Positions 31,851-41,795 of a DNA stretch of 64,000 nt are shown here, in pieces. Under the pieces are notes generated by a model. The model was not told the DNA's origin. It saw nothing but the letters and a program-made list of their open reading frames with translations, and did no database searches. Location of the stretch: the NCBI GenBank assembly GCA_022315425.1, contig JAIUPT010000016.1, positions 124,001-188,000 on the forward strand, in the 5' to 3' direction. The translations under genes were made by a program, and so were the position numbers. Each line of letters starts with the position of its first letter. Position 1 is the first letter of the stretch. Source of the DNA: Pseudevernia furfuracea. Taxonomy: Eukaryota > Ascomycota > Lecanoromycetes > Lecanorales > Parmeliaceae.

Positions 31851-32968
31851 CTACTCATGCTCATCATCGCTTTCATCATCAATCTCCGACTCGAACCATT
31901 CCAGGGCTTCTCTAAACAATTGGTCATATGTCTCTTCGGACTGCTTCTCTGAAATGAGTTCTTCGTCTGGGCCTTCTGTACCAACTGATTCGATAGAATC
32001 ATTTGCCTCATGAAGCAATGGTCCAACCTGCATACTCCAAGCTTTCGCGTCTTCTCCAGAACCGCCCCTTAGCACACCCTGGCTTGTCACGTCGGGAAAA
32101 AGGCCAAATCGGAGGGATTTCGTTTGGCCTACCGCCTGAACTGTGCTTGCCATTACGTATTCCGTGTCCAGTAACCGCCATTGAGCAGCCCAAACATTCG
32201 CGTCAGGCATCGCAATGTCGGCTCCAACACCGCGCTCCCAACCTAGACCCAAAGATCCCCCTATCGGAGCTCCACCTGCCATGCCCGAAATCTGAGGGGA
32301 GGCTTCGGCCGAAAGATGCGTCTTCAGCTTCTCAAGATTGTAGCTGCGAACATCATGTAGGAGGTAAAGGCCTGTCAGCATCCAAATCTTTGGTTTACGA
32401 AAAGCTGCCCTCTTAAGAACGTGGGCGCAACGAGCGACCGAGACCCAAAGAGTCAGTTTGCGTCTGGCGTCTGCGTCACTGAGGACCTTTGTGGCCAAGA
32501 AGTGCGAAGGACTGCTTGTGTTAATCAGGAACCCATGGTTTCGGAGGACGGTGTGTCACCCACTCGAACAGTTCTTGGCGCATGCCTCCGCCGGCAACCA
32601 AGATCCGAGTGTTTTTCACTTGCCAGGAGAGGTCGAACACGACAAGGTCGGCAAGGTTCAGACCTGCGCTAGGGTCGAATCCCGTGCGAGACACGAACGT
32701 CCCTGAAACAGGTTCAGAGCTAGCCCATGCCGGGAGTTCCATGTCGCTACAAGTCTATCAGTACAAATCCAAGCCGAAGACCTTGTCCGAATGTGTGGAA
32801 TCTGAGAACTATAAGGTGCTGAACGAACCTCAGAGGTGTGCAGACATGGCTGGGGGCCAAGTTTGGATTTGCATAATCCTTCAAGACGACAGTGCCTAGG
32901 GTAGCAATCTTGGGACTATGACCGACACCATAAAGGAAATAGCTGTGGTTGGTCTTTGGGACCATCAT
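31851..32968 (-). CDS. Candidate fungal gasdermin-like pore-forming protein
   Basis: Three exons (32829-32968, 32564-32746, 31851-32511) with introns of 82 and 52 nt join in phase to 327 residues. There is no signal peptide. Most of the chain alternates polar and apolar residues, as in beta proteins. A Gly/Ala-rich, strand-like stretch (GMAGGAPIGGSLGLGWE) precedes NVWAAQWRLLDTEY, and KPKIWMLTGLYLLHD lies before it. The last 50 or so residues are acidic and helical (SEETYDQLFREALEWFESE). Fungal gasdermin-like proteins are small beta-rich proteins with a short C-terminal inhibitory region that a protease removes to free the pore-forming part. The strongest argument is context: the next gene, head-to-head, is a TPR-CHAT protease. 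The family call rests on motif memory and neighbourhood, not on a search. An uncharacterised CHAT-linked effector is the alternative. The 52-nt intron (donor GTGGGT, acceptor AAGCAG) is required by phase. Confidence 0.55.
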
Positions 32969-33225
32969 TTACTGTAGTATTGTCGAAAACCTTACATGCT
33001 CGTTGCTATCAAGTCGACGTCATAGGTCGCAGGGATCATGTCAAAGTTTGGCCCCCAAACATCCTAGCGCGTTGTGTTACAAGCCACCCGATTGATTACT
33101 GTATATAACAAACAGTAGGTTCTAGAGACAACTGGGCTACGGTATTCTTCCCACACGAATGTTTCAACAGATCCATCAGCCTGACGGAGCTTTGTCTTCG
33201 TCTACGCATTATCAACGGAAACACA
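32969..33225. promoter_or_regulatory. Shared divergent promoter region
   Basis: Only 257 bp separate the start codons of the gasdermin-like gene (minus) and the CHAT gene (plus), so the two probably share control elements. A TATATAA sequence lies at 33102-33108, facing the CHAT gene. No other known operator is recognised. Confidence 0.5.
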
Positions 33226-36200
33226 ATGGCCTGCATGGACTTTACAGAGACATTAGAATTCTTTGGGGGAAGTATTTTTGGGGAAGAATGCCGAGGAGAT
33301 TTCTCTTCGATCCAAAGTCGCATCGACGACCTACAGCGTGAAGCAGATTCCTCACTGCCTGGAACAAGTAACTTGGATGCCAAGATCATATTCTTGCGTG
33401 CGATATTCGGTTTATTGATCGGTAATAATGCCGAAGCATCAAGTTCTCTGTTCAAGCTCTGTGATCCTGCCAGAGAATTTTCAATCACATGGAAACTTCG
33501 CGCCTTTGCATACCTCAACCTGTTCGTTGCATGGTGGCGCTTTCCACCCATGCTACGATTTCCCATTGAGCTAGGTAGCTTCGCAGGCCAATTGTTCGCA
33601 ATGCAAACCGGTTATTTCAAAAATAGGCAGAATCTGCACGATACCTTGGTACAGAGACTCGGTGAAGGCACCGGCCTAGATCAGTTTGAAAGAAAAGTCC
33701 TCTTGCTTTTGTCCTCGGTCTCCCTGCACTTGAGTACAGAGGGTACCCAGCATCCCTCTTTTCCCAAGACTCTGGGTCAACCGGTACCTGCCGTTGAAAG
33801 CGATTGGTCGAGGATTGTACGATCCCTTCAGCTTGAGAGTGTGGCCGTCGGCTGTCCTGAGATCGCACGCTATCTGAGCCGAAATCTACTTGAAATTGAA
33901 ATAGCTCGAGGTGCACCCGACTTGGATGAAAAGTTCCGGTGTCTCAGAGATGAGTACTCCACAGCTGAGGATTGGGCAGGACTGGCCTCAATCTATGTCC
34001 TGTATGCGGACCGGATTCTTTCTCCTCCTTTTTCAAGCCCTTTAAGCCTCAATCTCATTGCTACAGATTCTTCTAACGCGACTATCGGGAACCAGAAATG
34101 GGACGCTATCGAAGCTAGCATGTGGCTCAATGATGATGCAATGGCCCAGGACCACTACCTAAGAGCCTTCGAGAATTTCGAGAGAGCAGGAGCATCCCGG
34201 GGTTGCGCGGCCGTACAGCTTCGTCGTGGCTGCATCAAGCATGCAAGCGCTCTGAAAGCTAGCATACAGTCCCCTAAATGGTACGAAGAAATTCAAGCCG
34301 CAAACCATTACTTCCGTATGGCACACGAGCTATTTGGTCAAGATATCCAGAATCAACATCTTGTTTCGACGCACAAGATATTGCTCGGCATCACTTCGGG
34401 CCAAGGGCAGGATTTAGTCTCTCATGCCAGACTGATCGGCTCATCAGCTTTTCAGAATGCAAATCCAACCGTTGCCCAGTTTTGCGGTCTTCTGATGATG
34501 AGGTTCGGTCATCGGCAATGGCTTGATCACTCGCGATCCAGTATTGCCTTTCGATGCTATGAATGCGCGCTTGGATGTTTTTCATCGCTACAGGACCAAT
34601 ATCTAACCCTCCTTGCAACTACATCTCAATTGGAGCTTCATACTTACCTGTCTGATCATTCACAAGCGCGAGCACTAACTGAAATGGTCGTTCCTCAATT
34701 TCGAGTCCTCTTGTCTACTTTAAAACCCTTCAAAGACGAAAATTTAGATCAATTCAGGATGTGGGTAAAAAATCTGGCAATAGATTTTCCTCCCCACATC
34801 TTTCACTCATACTATTACACTCGCGATCTCAATGCTTTAGAGCGATGGAAAGAAGAAGTCGACCGCTTGGAGAATGGCGAGAGCGTTGAGCTGGGCACCC
34901 TTCTTGACCGACCCGATATTACTAATTTTCTTCACGACCATGGCCACCAAGTTGAGAGCTTTTCGACTTTGGAGCGTCAGCGGCGGGGAGATAATGTTAG
35001 ACTCTACCAGTATTATGTGGCAGATATTGAGTCGCAAGCCGCTTTCCAGGAGTTTGATGTAGACAAAGCCGAAGATCTACTCAAAGCTCTCACAGTCAAG
35101 ATTGACTCGGGGATTGCAGATATACTCTCAACTTACACATATACGCGGCTGGGGGATTATGAAAAAGCTCGTCGAGTTCTAGATCGGATACCAAATGCTA
35201 TCCTCCTCAACGAGACAGTGAAACAAGGTATCTCTTCGAACTACACTTGGTCGCGGAGCACTGCTGGCTCATACTTCTGGAGTCCCAACAGTGTAGAGAC
35301 TGCTCTGAACGTGTGTGTACAGGCGCAACATTGGGTTAAAGCAGAGCAAATCTTGAAACGCATACAGACTGTTTCTACAAGCTTTCTTGATATCAAAGGT
35401 CTAGACCGTGAAGGCGATATGTGGCATCGTCTTCTTCACGCTGGACTTATATCGGAACACTCGGACAACCTTGATGAAGCATTTCAATTGTTGCTTAGCA
35501 GTGCCGACGTCGCCGAAAGGAGAAGACAGGGCACCACTGGGGAAGACGCTCGTAGAGCTAGCTTTTTCACTTTGGACTCAGGCGAAGTGTTTCAAGGTCT
35601 CGCACGCATTGCCCTGCGTTTCGCAACCTCCGAAGAGAGCTCACCGCAGGATTCTCCGTCTTCAAGGAGGTTTGGTCTACGCGGGAAGACTTGGCCCGAG
35701 CAAGCCTTGATCTTCATGGAGCAGGGGAAAGCTCGCGCACTTCTAGACTCAATGATGGCAACTCGTTCCCAAGAAAAGACAGATGGCTTGAAGTCCGGTG
35801 CTTCGTGGGCGTACAAGAAAAGGCTCTACCTCGATCTACTTGCGGTACCTGCTGAAAGTCGCTCTGATTCCGAGAAAGCGGAATTGCAGATCTTGGAACG
35901 AGATCTGATAATAGGCCAAGACATCATTTCAGAACTCCAATCATCAGATCTCTTGTTTGACGCCGCAACCAGACCCCAGACCGATTTGGGAGCGCACTAC
36001 CGCGTCATCCCTCCCAATGCAGCAGTCATCGAGTTTGGATTTTCTCAGCAGGGCCTAATCATATTCTGCATAGTCTCTTCCGGTATACGTTCAACTCGAC
36101 AATCTAAGATGACATTTATCGAGGCACGACGAATAGTATTCAAATATCTCAAAGAAGTCGCGACAGAGCCTTCGAACAAGTCATCAGATCGTACTAAAAG

Positions 36201-37200
36201 ACTCGAAAATTTATCAAGACAGCTATCAGACGCACTTCTAGCTCCTGTGACAGAAGATATCCACGACAAGAGTCACATAATCTTCATCCCATCGCAGCCC
36301 GCTCTCGTCTTCCCATTCTCAGCACTATTGTACGACGGAAAACCATTGTTCTTATCTAAAGCAGTGTCCCAAGCCCCCAGCCTCGCCACACTCTCCAAGC
36401 TCCTTCAAAAGCCCCACACGATCGTCTCTCCAAAAGTTTCCGCCCTCGCAAAACCCGGCACGATGAAAGCTGGTGCCAAAGAACCACCACTAAAAATGGC
36501 CGGCATAGAAGCCATAACCCTCGGACACACCTTCAACCGATCCCCAACCGACGTCAAGAACATGAGCAGCGCCGACTTCAGGACCGTCCTATCGGACAGC
36601 GACATTGTGCATCTCAGCACCCACGGCCACACCGACCCACGATCCCCATGGCAAGCCTGGATTTCCCTCCGAGAGCGGTTTCGGGTCGTCGACCTGACAT
36701 CCGTCGCCTGCGGTGCCAGCATGGTATTTTTCGGCGCCTGCCTCAGCGGACTCGGGAAAGCTACCATCGGCAACGACGTGACTGGCTTCTCGCACTCCAT
36801 GCTATCGTCCGGTGCATCGGTGTACCTGGGCGCGGTGTGGCGGGTGGACGATGTATCGACGATGCTACTCGTGGTTCTCTTCTACCGCGGTCTGGCAAAG
36901 GGTGCTGGTGACGTTTCCGTGGCAGAATACTGGCGGCGCGCGCAGGTGTCCTTGTACCATAAAACCCTAGAAGAGTTGAAAGCGTTGTTGGATGATATAC
37001 TGGGAGGCTTGGATGCCGCCCATGCTGCCGGGTTTGAGCCGGAGAAATTTGTGAAGAAGGGCAAGGCTCATTTACGGAACGCGAGAGATCATTTGGAGAT
37101 GGGTCCTAGGGATCCGTTCACGTGGGCTCCTTTTATCATTATTGGTAACGGGAATCTCAGGTTCGATATGAGACGCGAGACAAAGGCAGTTGGATCATGA
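33226..37200 (+). CDS. TPR-CHAT caspase-like protease
   Basis: A single exon of 1324 residues. Roughly residues 1-900 are predicted all-helical repeats of TPR type (for example AMAQDHYLRAFENFERAGAS and QALIFMEQGKARALLDSM). The C-terminal CHAT domain starts at about residue 925 (IPPNAAVIEFGFSQQGLIIF). It carries both catalytic residues: His1133 in IVHLSTHGH and Cys1172 in MVFFGACLSG. Then come the conserved SSGASVYLGAVWRVDD and a final WAPFIIIGNG. CHAT is the caspase/separase-like fold (clan CD) found with TPRs in bacteria and fungi; bacterial members cleave gasdermins. It would be a cytosolic sensor-protease. The divergent gasdermin-like neighbour is the obvious substrate candidate. The ATG at 33226 is followed after three codons by another in-frame ATG. 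No defect is visible. Confidence 0.88.
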   Translation: MACMDFTETLEFFGGSIFGEECRGDFSSIQSRIDDLQREADSSLPGTSNLDAKIIFLRAIFGLLIGNNAEASSSLFKLCDPAREFSITWKLRAFAYLNLFVAWWRFPPMLRFPIELGSFAGQLFAMQTGYFKNRQNLHDTLVQRLGEGTGLDQFERKVLLLLSSVSLHLSTEGTQHPSFPKTLGQPVPAVESDWSRIVRSLQLESVAVGCPEIARYLSRNLLEIEIARGAPDLDEKFRCLRDEYSTAEDWAGLASIYVLYADRILSPPFSSPLSLNLIATDSSNATIGNQKWDAIEASMWLNDDAMAQDHYLRAFENFERAGASRGCAAVQLRRGCIKHASALKASIQSPKWYEEIQAANHYFRMAHELFGQDIQNQHLVSTHKILLGITSGQGQDLVSHARLIGSSAFQNANPTVAQFCGLLMMRFGHRQWLDHSRSSIAFRCYECALGCFSSLQDQYLTLLATTSQLELHTYLSDHSQARALTEMVVPQFRVLLSTLKPFKDENLDQFRMWVKNLAIDFPPHIFHSYYYTRDLNALERWKEEVDRLENGESVELGTLLDRPDITNFLHDHGHQVESFSTLERQRRGDNVRLYQYYVADIESQAAFQEFDVDKAEDLLKALTVKIDSGIADILSTYTYTRLGDYEKARRVLDRIPNAILLNETVKQGISSNYTWSRSTAGSYFWSPNSVETALNVCVQAQHWVKAEQILKRIQTVSTSFLDIKGLDREGDMWHRLLHAGLISEHSDNLDEAFQLLLSSADVAERRRQGTTGEDARRASFFTLDSGEVFQGLARIALRFATSEESSPQDSPSSRRFGLRGKTWPEQALIFMEQGKARALLDSMMATRSQEKTDGLKSGASWAYKKRLYLDLLAVPAESRSDSEKAELQILERDLIIGQDIISELQSSDLLFDAATRPQTDLGAHYRVIPPNAAVIEFGFSQQGLIIFCIVSSGIRSTRQSKMTFIEARRIVFKYLKEVATEPSNKSSDRTKRLENLSRQLSDALLAPVTEDIHDKSHIIFIPSQPALVFPFSALLYDGKPLFLSKAVSQAPSLATLSKLLQKPHTIVSPKVSALAKPGTMKAGAKEPPLKMAGIEAITLGHTFNRSPTDVKNMSSADFRTVLSDSDIVHLSTHGHTDPRSPWQAWISLRERFRVVDLTSVACGASMVFFGACLSGLGKATIGNDVTGFSHSMLSSGASVYLGAVWRVDDVSTMLLVVLFYRGLAKGAGDVSVAEYWRRAQVSLYHKTLEELKALLDDILGGLDAAHAAGFEPEKFVKKGKAHLRNARDHLEMGPRDPFTWAPFIIIGNGNLRFDMRRETKAVGS

Positions 37201-37499
37201 AGCTTTGGAGTTATCGTTATCCTTCCAGAGCGAGGTTCTGGATATTTATGAGCAGTTAGTTGCACAAACATCAGCGTTCGATGTTAGTCAATTGTGTAGA
37301 TTTCTACCTCATATTAGTGGATATTTACTAATTGTGGGCTGATCAGACTGGTATTGGATACAGTAAAAAAGACTTTTTCAAAAGTGGGTAACAGGACCAA
37401 TTCTAACGTTGGTATTTCCTCGCACAAAACTACCTACCACCCACCCACCAACCATTATCTCACAGCATGTAGGATCCTCTTTTCGCTCAAATTGCTCAA
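37201..37499. other. Convergent 3' flanks of CHAT and RING genes
   Basis: About 300 bp between two stop codons on opposite strands. It should hold both polyadenylation regions. Nothing else is seen. Confidence 0.35.
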
Positions 37500-38477
37500 C
37501 TAAAACCCAACATATAATCGCCCAACCCTTGGAACTGGAATCTCGTAACTCTCGAGCAACTCCCAATGTCGACTGCGGAAAGAGACCAACCTCGCATCAA
37601 GCTGCTCATTTTCCTCCATGAGCTCTCTCAGTCCTGCCACCCTCAAAGGGTTCAGTGGAACATCCTCTGACTCATAATGAGCCAGTCTCGTGTCAATCGT
37701 CGCCAGCTGGAGTGTTATTTCATAGAGTTCCATCTCGAACGAATCAGGATCTCCCGTATTCAGACCGGCGCTTTCCAGCAGCTCGCTCATGCTCGCGTCA
37801 ATCGCCGGTCGGGTCGTTTGCAGGAGGTCCCTGATCTCCGCCTCGGTCTGCGGATGAGTGAATTCAAGGAAGTCTATGAGCTGCTGCTCAGTCGGGAGTG
37901 GATACCAGGCCTCGCGTTCAAAGAGGACGCGTCGACACAGCGGACAGCTGTTGCTTGATGCCAGCCACTTCACGATGCAATTCCGACCCATCACGTGGCC
38001 ACATGGGAGCTTGACAGGTGACTCGGGCTCCTCGGTGCTGTCGAAGGGCTCCATGCAGATATTGCAGCTGAGGCAGTCGTTGGGCAAGTCGTTCAAGCTG
38101 ATATCCGGAAGCTCGTCAACAAACCTTGCCCCAGCTCCCGAGAGCGGAGCCGGCACATCGCCGTCCAAGGAATCTTCTATCGGTGTAGAGGGAGGCCCAA
38201 GACCAAGGGGACTTTCTTGCATGCTGAGTATGTAAGCCTCGCGGTAGCGGTCTAGATCCTGTGCAGCTCTCTCGAGAAGATCGATTTCGACAACCAACTC
38301 CTCGATCGTACGGTTGATCCCCTCCATCTCCAAACGATGCGCTTCGTCACTTATTGCGAGCTCTGCCATGACTTGCGCGAGGTCGCGAACGATGGGTGGG
38401 TTCGAGTGGGCTCGTGAACCTTGATCGCCTGAATTACCTTCCATGTTAATTGGAGTGTGGAGGAGCTCTGACGCCAT
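37500..38477 (-). CDS. RING-finger protein 1 of the local cluster
   Basis: From ATG 38477 the protein has 325 residues. The frame stays open upstream to 38714, but that part is poor and an initiator near MASELLHTPINMEG fits better. A helical section precedes the RING at about residues 138-181: Cys138-x2-Cys141, Cys159-x-His161, Cys167, Cys178-x2-Cys181 (SCNICMEPF ... LPCGHVMGRNC ... SCPLCRRVLF). The usual fifth ligand, three residues after His161, is Gly. A long helical C-terminal region (LRELMEENEQLDARLVSFRS) probably forms a coiled coil. RING proteins generally act as E3 ubiquitin ligases by recruiting an E2. No substrate can be inferred. The three following genes on the same strand carry the same RING variant. 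Confidence 0.8.
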   Translation of the reverse strand: MASELLHTPINMEGNSGDQGSRAHSNPPIVRDLAQVMAELAISDEAHRLEMEGINRTIEELVVEIDLLERAAQDLDRYREAYILSMQESPLGLGPPSTPIEDSLDGDVPAPLSGAGARFVDELPDISLNDLPNDCLSCNICMEPFDSTEEPESPVKLPCGHVMGRNCIVKWLASSNSCPLCRRVLFEREAWYPLPTEQQLIDFLEFTHPQTEAEIRDLLQTTRPAIDASMSELLESAGLNTGDPDSFEMELYEITLQLATIDTRLAHYESEDVPLNPLRVAGLRELMEENEQLDARLVSFRSRHWELLESYEIPVPRVGRLYVGF

Positions 38478-39251
38478 CTCTTTGAACTTGGCGTTTGCTT
38501 GGTCGGTTGGAAGACTGAACTGTTGACTGGTGGGGCGCGGAGGTGGTGGCCGTTCAATGACTTGTGAGTTGATGTGGTTGGGAGAGGGCTGAAGGTGTGA
38601 TTTGAGATGGAGGTGGATGCCTGTAACACAACGAGACCGTTCGAGCCAACATATATGTGTCGTCCAAAACAATGGAGCAAAGCCAATAACAAGGACCATT
38701 ACCAGTAACAGCAAAAGGAATCGTAATAACAGAGATATTCTTTATGCATGAAGGACGTATGTCTATCAACAAAGGTAATTCACAAACAACCCTCGTTGTT
38801 CTCATGATAATCCGCTCTCGGAGAGGATAATGAGGATTGTTCGTCAGAGACGTCCCTGAACAAAGAAACCTCAATAACAATCACCATTGTCGCTGGATGC
38901 ACAGCTTGCATGCCCTACAGCCATGTTTCTCTAGAGATCGCACGACAATGAAGAGGCGCCACTTGGCTGGAGACGAAGTACTGTTTTCTGGGACAGATGA
39001 GCGAACAACAGAAAGCGCATTGATACTCACTGATCACATGCATACACCGCAAGAGTTAACTTCCTTTCTAGCTGAAGAGGAACCTAGCCAACCCACTAAT
39101 CGTGCATGAACAACATCCGCCGATCCCCAGCCTGCCGAGCCGTAAAGTTTCCCCTTTCCCTCCCCGACAGCTCAAGCCAAGCACAAAAATCGCTCAGTCT
39201 AGGCTTACAAGCATTCCATTCCAACCCCCTATTCAAAGCCCTCACAATCCC
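38478..39251. other. Spacer between RING genes 1 and 2
   Basis: Upstream region of RING gene 1. No gene seen. Confidence 0.35.
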
Positions 39252-40589
39252 TCACATCGCCCCTCGTCGTTCTCGAAGCCCTCCTGGGTACTCTCTCCTA
39301 ATATCGATCTCCGCATCCCCTGTCAGCAAGTTGTGCCGAGTCCTCCATCTATCCACTTCTCTAATCGCCCCTCGTCGTTCCCGAAGCCCTCCTGGGTACT
39401 CTCTCCTCATATTCTCCGCATCCCCTGTCATCCAGTTGTCCGGAGCCCTCCCTCTATCCGCTCCTCTCAGGAAAGCCTCCCTCGCTGCAGGACTCGTTGG
39501 ATTGTGCCGCTCACGCTGAACCGTCCCCGCATGCTGCGATCCTGGCAACTCGCTCAACGCCGGATCCGATCCATTGAAGTGCCCAAGCGTCTCCCGTACG
39601 CGTGCCAACCGCTCCCTCAGAGCCGCACTCGCGTGATTGAGCGATTCGCGCCGCGCCCCCGTCGTCGTTTGCAGTCTCGCCAGATCCTCCCTCAGCGCGG
39701 CGTTTTCCCCATTGAGGTGCTCCAGCGTAGCCGCCCTCGTGTCCCGCGAGCGTGCCGCCACCGCCCCCTCTTGGCTATTGCCCCGGTGCCGATTCACGAT
39801 TTCGTTGAGGTGCGCTAGATCGGTCCGGATCCTCTGCGTGTCGGCATCCCAGCCCCGGTCCAACATGGTGTTGATGTCTCGTAGCTGGCTTGCCACTGTG
39901 GCCATGTCGGGCTTGAAGAGGACGGCGCGACACATGGGACAAGCGTCGTTGTTGCGGTTCAACACGGACGAGTTCAGCCAGCTTCGTAGACAGTCCTTGC
40001 CTATAACGTGAGTGCAGGGGAGGCGGACTGGAACTTCGTTGTGCTGAGGACTAAGGTAGTGCTCCATGCAAATAGGGCAGTCTTGGCTGTCGTAGGGTAG
40101 ATTGGTGAGAGAGAGAAGGGGGAGGGATTGCAGAAACGTCTCGACTCTGGTAGGCGATGCTTCCGAAGTACCGGTGTTGGCCGGGTGTGTGTGGTGATCG
40201 GAATGGCGATAGGATTCGATTCTAGACACTAGCACCTGAGAGTCTCCGAAGCGCTGAACCTGCCTATGGAAATCTTGGTTTTGAGAGACGATACCCGGAT
40301 TATCGAGTCTATCGGCTTCGCGGCTGATGCGAGCGAGATGGGTATTATTGCGACGAGTTGGGCTGTCCATGGGGGCTATTGCATTCGTACGCGAGACGTC
40401 GTGGTTCGTCGAAGTTGCCATGTCTACTGTACCAGCCGTGTCTGGGAACTCGCGACGGATGCGGGCGAGTTCAGTAGAATAGCTGCGGGTTGTGCGGAAT
40501 ATCGTAGTACGCAAGGCGTCGTGGATAGAATTGCCCGCGTCATCCATGATATTTCTAAGTAATGTGCCTTTGAGGGTGAGGTTTTTCAA
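39252..40589 (-). CDS. RING-finger protein 2 of the local cluster
   Basis: The 445-residue frame has no intron; Met15 (MDDAGNSIHDAL) is an alternative start. The N-terminal 150 residues are polar. The RING follows a lead-in LSLTNLPYDSQ: CPICMEHY, then LPCTHVIGKDC and ACPMCRAVLF, again with Gly in the fifth-ligand position. After the RING there is a long charged coiled-coil-like region with repeated ALRE(D/R)LAR phrases. The C-terminus holds two copies of REYPGGLRERRGA about 35 residues apart. An open frame of 238 codons on the other strand (39102-39818) is a shadow of this region. It is probably an E3 ligase with an oligomerising tail. Confidence 0.8.
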   Translation of the reverse strand: MKNLTLKGTLLRNIMDDAGNSIHDALRTTIFRTTRSYSTELARIRREFPDTAGTVDMATSTNHDVSRTNAIAPMDSPTRRNNTHLARISREADRLDNPGIVSQNQDFHRQVQRFGDSQVLVSRIESYRHSDHHTHPANTGTSEASPTRVETFLQSLPLLSLTNLPYDSQDCPICMEHYLSPQHNEVPVRLPCTHVIGKDCLRSWLNSSVLNRNNDACPMCRAVLFKPDMATVASQLRDINTMLDRGWDADTQRIRTDLAHLNEIVNRHRGNSQEGAVAARSRDTRAATLEHLNGENAALREDLARLQTTTGARRESLNHASAALRERLARVRETLGHFNGSDPALSELPGSQHAGTVQRERHNPTSPAAREAFLRGADRGRAPDNWMTGDAENMRREYPGGLRERRGAIREVDRWRTRHNLLTGDAEIDIRREYPGGLRERRGAM

Positions 40590-41219
40590 ATATGATAGGA
40601 AGCCCAGAGAACTTTCCCGGTATAGTGATGTTTTGGCAAAGTGTTGTGGCGGATAATTGTGTTGGAAATGAGATCTGGTGTTGAGAGGGTTGTGAGGAGG
40701 GGATTTCTCTCTTTGATTTTATATGTCATGGGTAAGAGTGATGTGAGCTCGACATGTATGAATTTAGGTGGAAATACTGGTAGGTGAATATTCAACACTT
40801 CAAGAACGGGGACGTCTTTGCGGGTAACTCATATCTTGGCATGTCATTTGTTGCGGGACTGATTCTCATGCCCAAGCAATCGCCTCTCACCATTAGGCTT
40901 CATACTGCATTACATAACCTTTTTAATGTTTTGAAAGCTATCGCGGTGGTGGCGGTGCAAGATGAACGATGAACGATGTTTGATGTTTGATGTTGATCTG
41001 TAAAGCGAATCAATGCTCAACATGTCAGAACACGGGCAAAAGGAGTATGGCTCCATTCTCTTACCTAGATAGATAAAAGATCTTGATTATATCACGAACC
41101 TTTTTACTAGGCGCTTTGCGTTGAACCTCAAAAAAGCACTTAATCTAACAAAATTCGCCATAGCAACGAAGCCGTATGCAATTTTCCAAATACATTCTGA
41201 TCCCTAGCGCCTTCAACTC
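40590..41219. other. Spacer between RING genes 2 and 3
   Basis: Contains the RING 2 promoter. ATGAACG/ATGTTTG short direct repeats lie near 40960-40995. No gene seen. Confidence 0.35.
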
Positions 41220-41795
41220 TCAGCGAGCATTGCCACCTTGAAGCCTCATCCCCCGGATCCGGGCTCGAATTTCATCCACTCGCGCATCGATACCCACGAA
41301 CCTGCCGGCCATTCGAGAGACTTCTGCCCGGTTTTCCTCAGTATGCGAAGCAGCCTGAATTGCGTTTAACCTGACAAGAAGCTCAATGTTCTCCGCTAAG
41401 AGTCTTTCAAGTTCCAACGAATCTGCCTCCAGAGACTGCAGCACCTCCGATTGCTCCTCGAGTGACGGCTGTCTCGGCCATTCCGCCCACACCAAGCTGG
41501 CGGCTCCTTGCGGCTCCGCGGATGACACAGCCCTGCGGAAGAGGATAGCTCGACACATAGGACAGGTGTTATTGCCTTCGAACCATTTCGAAAGACATTC
41601 GGATCCCATTATATGATTGCAGGGTAGCATTACTGCAACCTCACTCTTCGCCTCCTGATTCGGATCGTCAAAGGGCTCTTTGCAGATATGGCAGCTTTGA
41701 GAATTTTCGGGCAAGTCCTCGAGTTTGATAGTGGGCAGTGATCCCAAGAAGTTATTGGCATTTTGGTGGTTTTGTGAATGTAATTGGTCAGCCAT
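41220..41795 (-). CDS. RING-finger protein 3 of the local cluster
   Basis: Starting at ATG 41795 (MADQLHSQNHQNANNF), the protein has 191 residues. The frame is open a further 465 nt upstream, but that part has the composition of non-coding DNA. The RING begins almost at once: SCHICKEPF, LPCNHIMGSEC and TCPMCRAILF, with Gly at the fifth-ligand site. A helical, leucine-rich tail follows (LQSLEADSLELERLLAENIE). The lead-in IKLEDLPENSQ matches the other cluster members. It is the shortest member, a RING plus a coiled-coil tail. Confidence 0.8.
   Translation of the reverse strand: MADQLHSQNHQNANNFLGSLPTIKLEDLPENSQSCHICKEPFDDPNQEAKSEVAVMLPCNHIMGSECLSKWFEGNNTCPMCRAILFRRAVSSAEPQGAASLVWAEWPRQPSLEEQSEVLQSLEADSLELERLLAENIELLVRLNAIQAASHTEENRAEVSRMAGRFVGIDARVDEIRARIRGMRLQGGNAR

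Noticed and set aside
36405..36800. 131-codon minus-strand frame
   Set aside because: Antisense to the CHAT catalytic domain, which is certain.
38478..38714. N-terminal extension of RING gene 1 with a hydrophobic start (MLLLVMVLVIGFAPLFW)
   Set aside because: Looks like a signal anchor, but the text after it is unlike protein and other cluster members have no such segment. A later ATG is preferred.
39102..39818. 238-codon plus-strand open frame
   Set aside because: Antisense shadow of RING gene 2. It has repetitive Ser/Arg/Pro text and no motif.
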